A stretch of 64,000 nt of DNA from Pantanalinema sp. GBBB05 (GTDB lineage Bacteria; Cyanobacteriota; Cyanobacteriia; Leptolyngbyales; Leptolyngbyaceae): assembly GCA_016743235.1 (NCBI GenBank), contig VRZD01000025.1, positions 1 through 64,000 of the forward strand. Direction: 5' to 3'. The notes beneath the pieces are model-generated. The model ran no database searches and was not told where the DNA came from. It was given only the letters and a program-made list of their open reading frames with translations. This document shows positions 60,258 to 64,000 of this stretch, piece by piece (positions within the stretch are counted from its first letter, which is position 1; the number at the start of each line of letters is the position of its first letter). Made by a program: the position numbers and the translations under genes.

Positions 60258-62117
60258 TCAAGTCTGGGCAACCGCCCTGAGGGCATGAATCACCTGCTGG
60301 ATCACACTGTTCCAGTCGCCGGGAGACGTTTGCCGAAACAGCCGCATTGTGGGATACCAGGGGCTATCATCGCGATCGGTCATCCAGCGCCAATCGGCAC
60401 CATACGGTAACAGTACCCAGACGGTTTTCCCTAATGCTCCAGCCAAGTGGGCTACAGCCGTATCGACACTAATAATTAAATCAAGTTGGGTGACGATCGC
60501 TGCCGTAGCTGCAAAGTCAGTGAGCAATGGACTCAGATCAGTAATCTGCTCACTGCATCCATTGGCAACTAGATCTGTTGCATGATGCCCGACTTGCAAA
60601 CTGTAAAACTGTACCTGTGCCACAGTCGCTAGCTGCATCATAGTTGGCAACGGGCAGGATTTAACTCGATACGTCCATAATGCCCGTTGAGGCTTGAGAT
60701 GGCTGCCTGCCCAAACAATTCCCACCTTGAAGGGGGCATCAGACAGTTGAGTAGGAGCCGCTTCAACTGCCGCTAGATAGGGCACATCTGTTGGAAGATT
60801 AGCTAACGCAATCCCCAGTTGATGGGGCAGACTGAGTAGCGGACAGTGCAGGTCATAGTCTGGCAGCAGATTCCCCACCGGAACGACTTGGGTCACTCCA
60901 GCCACCGTTTGGAACAGGCGATCAAGTTCGGGTTGGCATTCGACGATGACGTTAGCTCCACGTTCCGCCAGCAAAGGCACAAAGCGGATGAACTGAATCG
61001 AGTCTCCTAAGCCTTGCTCGGTATGAATCAAAATCGTTTTGCCTTGCAGCTCTGAGCCTTGCCACTGGGGTTTCGGCAGCGATCGCGGTTGCCCATTGTT
61101 GCAGTACCAGCGCCACTCATACTCTGTCCAGCCTGGTTGCCAGTCGCCTGCGGCTAGTAATCCCATACCCAGGTTGAGGTGAGCTTCGGCAAAATTGGCA
61201 TTCAAGTGAATTGCCTGGTGATATTGGGTAATTGCCTGATCAAGTTGATTGTGTTGCTGGAAGGAAATGCCCAGATTGTTATAGGCATCAGCAAAATCCG
61301 GTTTGAGGGCGATCGCCTGTTGAAAGTGAGTGATCGCCGCTGCCGTTTGCTCCTGGTTCTGTAAGAGAATCCCCAGGTTGTTGTGGGCTTCAGGCTGATC
61401 GGGGTGAAGCGCAAGAGCCTGTTGATAAGTAGCGATCGCAGCTTCCGGTCGATCTAATGCTTGCCAAATGGTAGCCAGGTTGTAATAGCCACTGGCATTT
61501 TGGGGTTGCAGGTCAATAAAGCGTTCATACCACAGCATCGCGGCTTCTAGCTGACCTTGCTCTTGCAATAAACTGCCTAAATTGTTGTACGGTTCGGCAT
61601 AGGTGGGATCAAGCGCGATCGCCTGCTGAAACTGAGCCATTGCCACCTCTAACTGCGCCAGGTGTTTTAAGGCATTGCCGAGGTTGTTGTAGGCTTTGGC
61701 ATAGTTGGGTTTTAACTGGATCGCTTGCTGATAGTGCGCGATCGCACCGTAATAGTCCTGTTGTTTCAGGAGTAAGTTGCCCCAGTTAAAGTGAGTCGGG
61801 GCATGGTGCGGATTTAATTCGGATGAACGACGAAAATGCGTTGCGGCAGCATCCCACTCACCCCGAGCTTGCAGCGCGATCGCCAGATTATTGTGAGCTT
61901 CAAAATGGTTGGGGTCGAGAGTGATGACTTTTTGATAATGAGCAATCGCGGTATCTAAGCGTCCCGTTTGTTGAGCGATCGCGCCAGATAAAAAGAGTGC
62001 TGAAATATGGTGGGGCTGCTGCTGAAGCACAGTCTGACATAACCACTCTGCCTCTAGTAACTTCTTGGACTGATAAGCTTGGAACGCTGACTGAATAGCT
62101 TGAGAAACGTTAGTCAT
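60258..62117 (-). CDS. TPR protein with glycosyltransferase-9-like domain
   Basis: A 619-residue soluble protein. About nine TPR units fill residues 1-330 (for example AIAHYQQAIQLKPNYAKAYN and AYNNLGISFQQHNQLDQAIT). The C-terminal half resembles heptosyltransferase/GT9 folds: GKTILIHTEQGLGDSIQFIR, VGIVWAGSHLKPQRALWTYR and LIISVDTAVAHLAGALGKTV. Such proteins are common in cyanobacteria and probably add a sugar to cell-surface glycans. The TPR part likely binds the acceptor or a partner. Monocistronic; convergent with no neighbour and divergent from recN. Confidence 0.85.
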   Translation of the reverse strand: MTNVSQAIQSAFQAYQSKKLLEAEWLCQTVLQQQPHHISALFLSGAIAQQTGRLDTAIAHYQKVITLDPNHFEAHNNLAIALQARGEWDAAATHFRRSSELNPHHAPTHFNWGNLLLKQQDYYGAIAHYQQAIQLKPNYAKAYNNLGNALKHLAQLEVAMAQFQQAIALDPTYAEPYNNLGSLLQEQGQLEAAMLWYERFIDLQPQNASGYYNLATIWQALDRPEAAIATYQQALALHPDQPEAHNNLGILLQNQEQTAAAITHFQQAIALKPDFADAYNNLGISFQQHNQLDQAITQYHQAIHLNANFAEAHLNLGMGLLAAGDWQPGWTEYEWRWYCNNGQPRSLPKPQWQGSELQGKTILIHTEQGLGDSIQFIRFVPLLAERGANVIVECQPELDRLFQTVAGVTQVVPVGNLLPDYDLHCPLLSLPHQLGIALANLPTDVPYLAAVEAAPTQLSDAPFKVGIVWAGSHLKPQRALWTYRVKSCPLPTMMQLATVAQVQFYSLQVGHHATDLVANGCSEQITDLSPLLTDFAATAAIVTQLDLIISVDTAVAHLAGALGKTVWVLLPYGADWRWMTDRDDSPWYPTMRLFRQTSPGDWNSVIQQVIHALRAVAQT

Positions 62118-62380
62118 AGTCAGAAATAGAGCCGAACTCTACCGCAAGGAGTTTGAGCCTTGCCACTGTCGCAAACTATCTTCAAATTAGCCCGCTTTGT
62201 GAGACCCAGAATCACCGGGGTAGTGTCAGCAGCAATGAAACAGAGGTACTATTGGGTAGGTCAACTTCTCGTTGGGATAGTAGTTTAAAAGTGTTAGCAA
62301 CTAACTGCCTGCCCGCGCGTACAGAAGCTCCCCACTCGAAACTGGAGCATCTCTACACCCTACCCTACTCCATTAGCCCC

Positions 62381-64000
62381 ATGTTGCTTGCGCTTCGCAT
62401 TGAAAATTTTGCTTTGGTTGACCACCTGGAGCTAGAGTTAGGCACGGGATTGACAGTACTGACTGGAGAAACGGGTGCTGGTAAATCGATCGTGCTAGAT
62501 GCGATCGATGCCGCTTTAGGCGGTAAAGTCACTAGCCGCGTGATTCGCACAGGAGCAGACCGGGCAATAGTTGAAGCCACCTTTCGAATTGTCCCAGAAT
62601 TAACAGCGTGGCTCCAGCAGCAGGAAATTGAAGCCGACGGCACGATCGTCTGTAGTCGCGAAATTGTTCCCAGTGGTAACAGCCAGCGCAATCGTTCCCG
62701 GATTAATGGCGTCCTGGTGAACAAACAGCAAATGGAGCATCTGCGCGATCGACTGGTGGAAATTACCGCTCAGGGGCAGACCGTACAGATTGGGCAACCC
62801 GCTCTCCAACGGGAATGGTTAGATAGCTACGGCGGCGATCGGGTGTTCCAACAACGGCAACAGGTGGCGGTAGCTTTCCAGGCATATCAGCAAGCCACCC
62901 AGGCGTTAGAAAAACGGCGACGGGCAGAACAAGAACGATTACAGCAATTAGATCTATTTGAGTACCAGTTGCGAGAACTGAATGCGGCTCACCTCACCGA
63001 ACCCGACGAATTCGATCAACTAGAGCAAGAAGCCAAACGCCTGAATCATAGTGTTGATCTGCAACAGCAAAGCTATCAGGTCTATCAAGCCTTATATCAA
63101 AACGATAGTGGTGCGCCTGCCTGTGCCGATCTACTGGGAACAGCCGAACACACCCTCCAAGACATGGTGGAATATGATCCCCAACTTCAGCCAATTTTGG
63201 AGCTAGTGAGTGCTGCCTTGGCACAGGTTTATGAGGCAGGACGGGAAATTAATCACTACGGAGACAGTATTGAAGCTGATCCCGAGCGCTTACAGGAAGT
63301 GCAAAGCCGAATGGCAGAACTGAAGCAGGTCTGCCGCAAATATGGACCCACCCTCGCAGACGCGATCGACCTGCGCGATCGACTCCAAGAAGAGCTGTAT
63401 AGCTTAACAGGGGGAGGGCAATCTCTGGAAGAACTGGAACAGACCATGAACCGCTGTCACCAGGCGTTAATCCAGGCTTGCACAGAGCTGACTCAGCTTC
63501 GCCAGCTTGCTGCTCAAGATTTGCAAGCTCGGCTAGTGAAAGAACTTAAACCCCTGGCAATGGACAAAGTCCAATTCCAAGCCCAACTGACCGCTTGTCC
63601 TCCGTCCGCTTATGGGGCTGATCAAATCACCTTTCTGTTCAGTCCCAATCCGGGTGAACCCCTACAACCCCTGACCGAAATTGCCTCGGGTGGGGAAATG
63701 AGCCGTTTCCTGTTAGCCCTGCAAGCCAGTTTTTCGCAGGTGGATCCAGTTGGCACATTAGTATTTGACGAAATTGATGTAGGTGTGTCCGGGCGAGTCA
63801 GTCAGGCGATCGCGGAGAAACTCTACCAACTCAGCCATCATCACCAAGTCTTGTGTGTAACTCACCAGCCGATCGTCGCTGCCATGGCAGACCAGCATTT
63901 CCGGGTGAGTAAACAGGTGATTGGGGCTGAATCCAGCCAGAACGTCAGTTCTATTACCAAGCGCTCCAAAGCCAAGGCAAGTCAGCCAAACTCCAATGGA
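62381..64000 (+). CDS. recN: DNA repair protein RecN, truncated by the window end
   Basis: The frame opens at ATG 62381 and is still open at base 64000 (540 codons). RecN is an SMC-like ATPase used in repair of double-strand breaks. The Walker A is LTVLTGETGAGKSIVLDAID near residue 30; a coiled coil of about 300 residues follows; the ABC signature is IASGGEMSRFLLAL and the Walker B is TLVFDEIDVGVSG. Family length is about 560-590, so only the last few tens of residues are missing. The visible end (ESSQNVSSITKRSKAKASQP) is a low-complexity insertion that cyanobacterial members commonly have before the final strand. Confidence 0.93.
   Translation, partial: MLLALRIENFALVDHLELELGTGLTVLTGETGAGKSIVLDAIDAALGGKVTSRVIRTGADRAIVEATFRIVPELTAWLQQQEIEADGTIVCSREIVPSGNSQRNRSRINGVLVNKQQMEHLRDRLVEITAQGQTVQIGQPALQREWLDSYGGDRVFQQRQQVAVAFQAYQQATQALEKRRRAEQERLQQLDLFEYQLRELNAAHLTEPDEFDQLEQEAKRLNHSVDLQQQSYQVYQALYQNDSGAPACADLLGTAEHTLQDMVEYDPQLQPILELVSAALAQVYEAGREINHYGDSIEADPERLQEVQSRMAELKQVCRKYGPTLADAIDLRDRLQEELYSLTGGGQSLEELEQTMNRCHQALIQACTELTQLRQLAAQDLQARLVKELKPLAMDKVQFQAQLTACPPSAYGADQITFLFSPNPGEPLQPLTEIASGGEMSRFLLALQASFSQVDPVGTLVFDEIDVGVSGRVSQAIAEKLYQLSHHHQVLCVTHQPIVAAMADQHFRVSKQVIGAESSQNVSSITKRSKAKASQPNSNG

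Noticed and set aside
1..64000. CRISPR array, tRNA, rRNA or insertion sequence
   Set aside because: I looked for regularly spaced direct repeats, T-loop motifs of tRNAs, rRNA blocks and transposase genes with terminal repeats, and found none that I could support.

Overview
The window is chromosomal DNA from a cyanobacterium, probably a filamentous or Leptolyngbya-like one (that finer placement is inference). The evidence is cyanobacteria-restricted families (Ycf66, RpaB, DUF2358, DUF2949, DUF3747, DUF6679), a cyanobacterial-type FtsH and GlbN, HemL, many copies of the HIP1 octamer GCGATCGC, and short pyrimidine-rich intergenic tracts typical of the group. I see no phage genes, transposase, CRISPR array, rRNA or recognisable tRNA.

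Region 1-10.7 kb is mostly small metabolic and uncharacterised genes. It holds a lipoprotein with an exact 33-bp duplication in its signal peptide, DUF2358, an aldo/keto reductase, an ArfB-type ribosome rescue factor broken by an in-frame TGA, a neighbouring small gene broken by an in-frame TAG, a Nudix hydrolase, DUF2949, DUF1349, a VOC protein, a methyltransferase, an alpha/beta hydrolase, truncated hemoglobin GlbN and a RibD/DHFR-fold reductase. Region 10.9-12.9 kb is a tail-to-tail HaeIII-like restriction-modification pair (GGCC predicted).

Region 13-36.6 kb is core: succinate-semialdehyde dehydrogenase, a DUF3747-3D cell-wall protein, FtsH, cysteine desulfurase, RpaB, RadA, a 1177-residue protein combining two methyltransferase-like domains with a TPR/SPINDLY glycosyltransferase, a creatininase-family protein, DUF6679, an HlyD-type adaptor, IleS, Ycf66 with 18-residue repeats, and 6-phosphogluconate dehydrogenase. 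Region 36.6-43.9 kb has two uncharacterised membrane proteins, HemL, HisIE and QueA.

Region 44-49.8 kb is a three-gene signalling operon (soluble GAF kinase, membrane hybrid kinase, single-domain response regulator) followed by a disordered acidic protein. Region 50.2-56.5 kb is the most striking unit. It has two DUF2231 membrane proteins, heme-copper oxidase subunits II, I and III, and a GMC-family flavoprotein with a four-cysteine cluster. Subunit II has lost its CuA ligands, so the complex should take electrons from quinol (ARTO type) and not from cytochrome c. The remaining 7.5 kb holds a small secreted protein, a TolB-like lipoprotein, a duplicated coiled-coil miniprotein, an ABC1/UbiB kinase-like protein, a TPR-glycosyltransferase and a RecN gene cut by the window edge.

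All functional assignments rest on reading motifs and family resemblance by eye; no database search was run.
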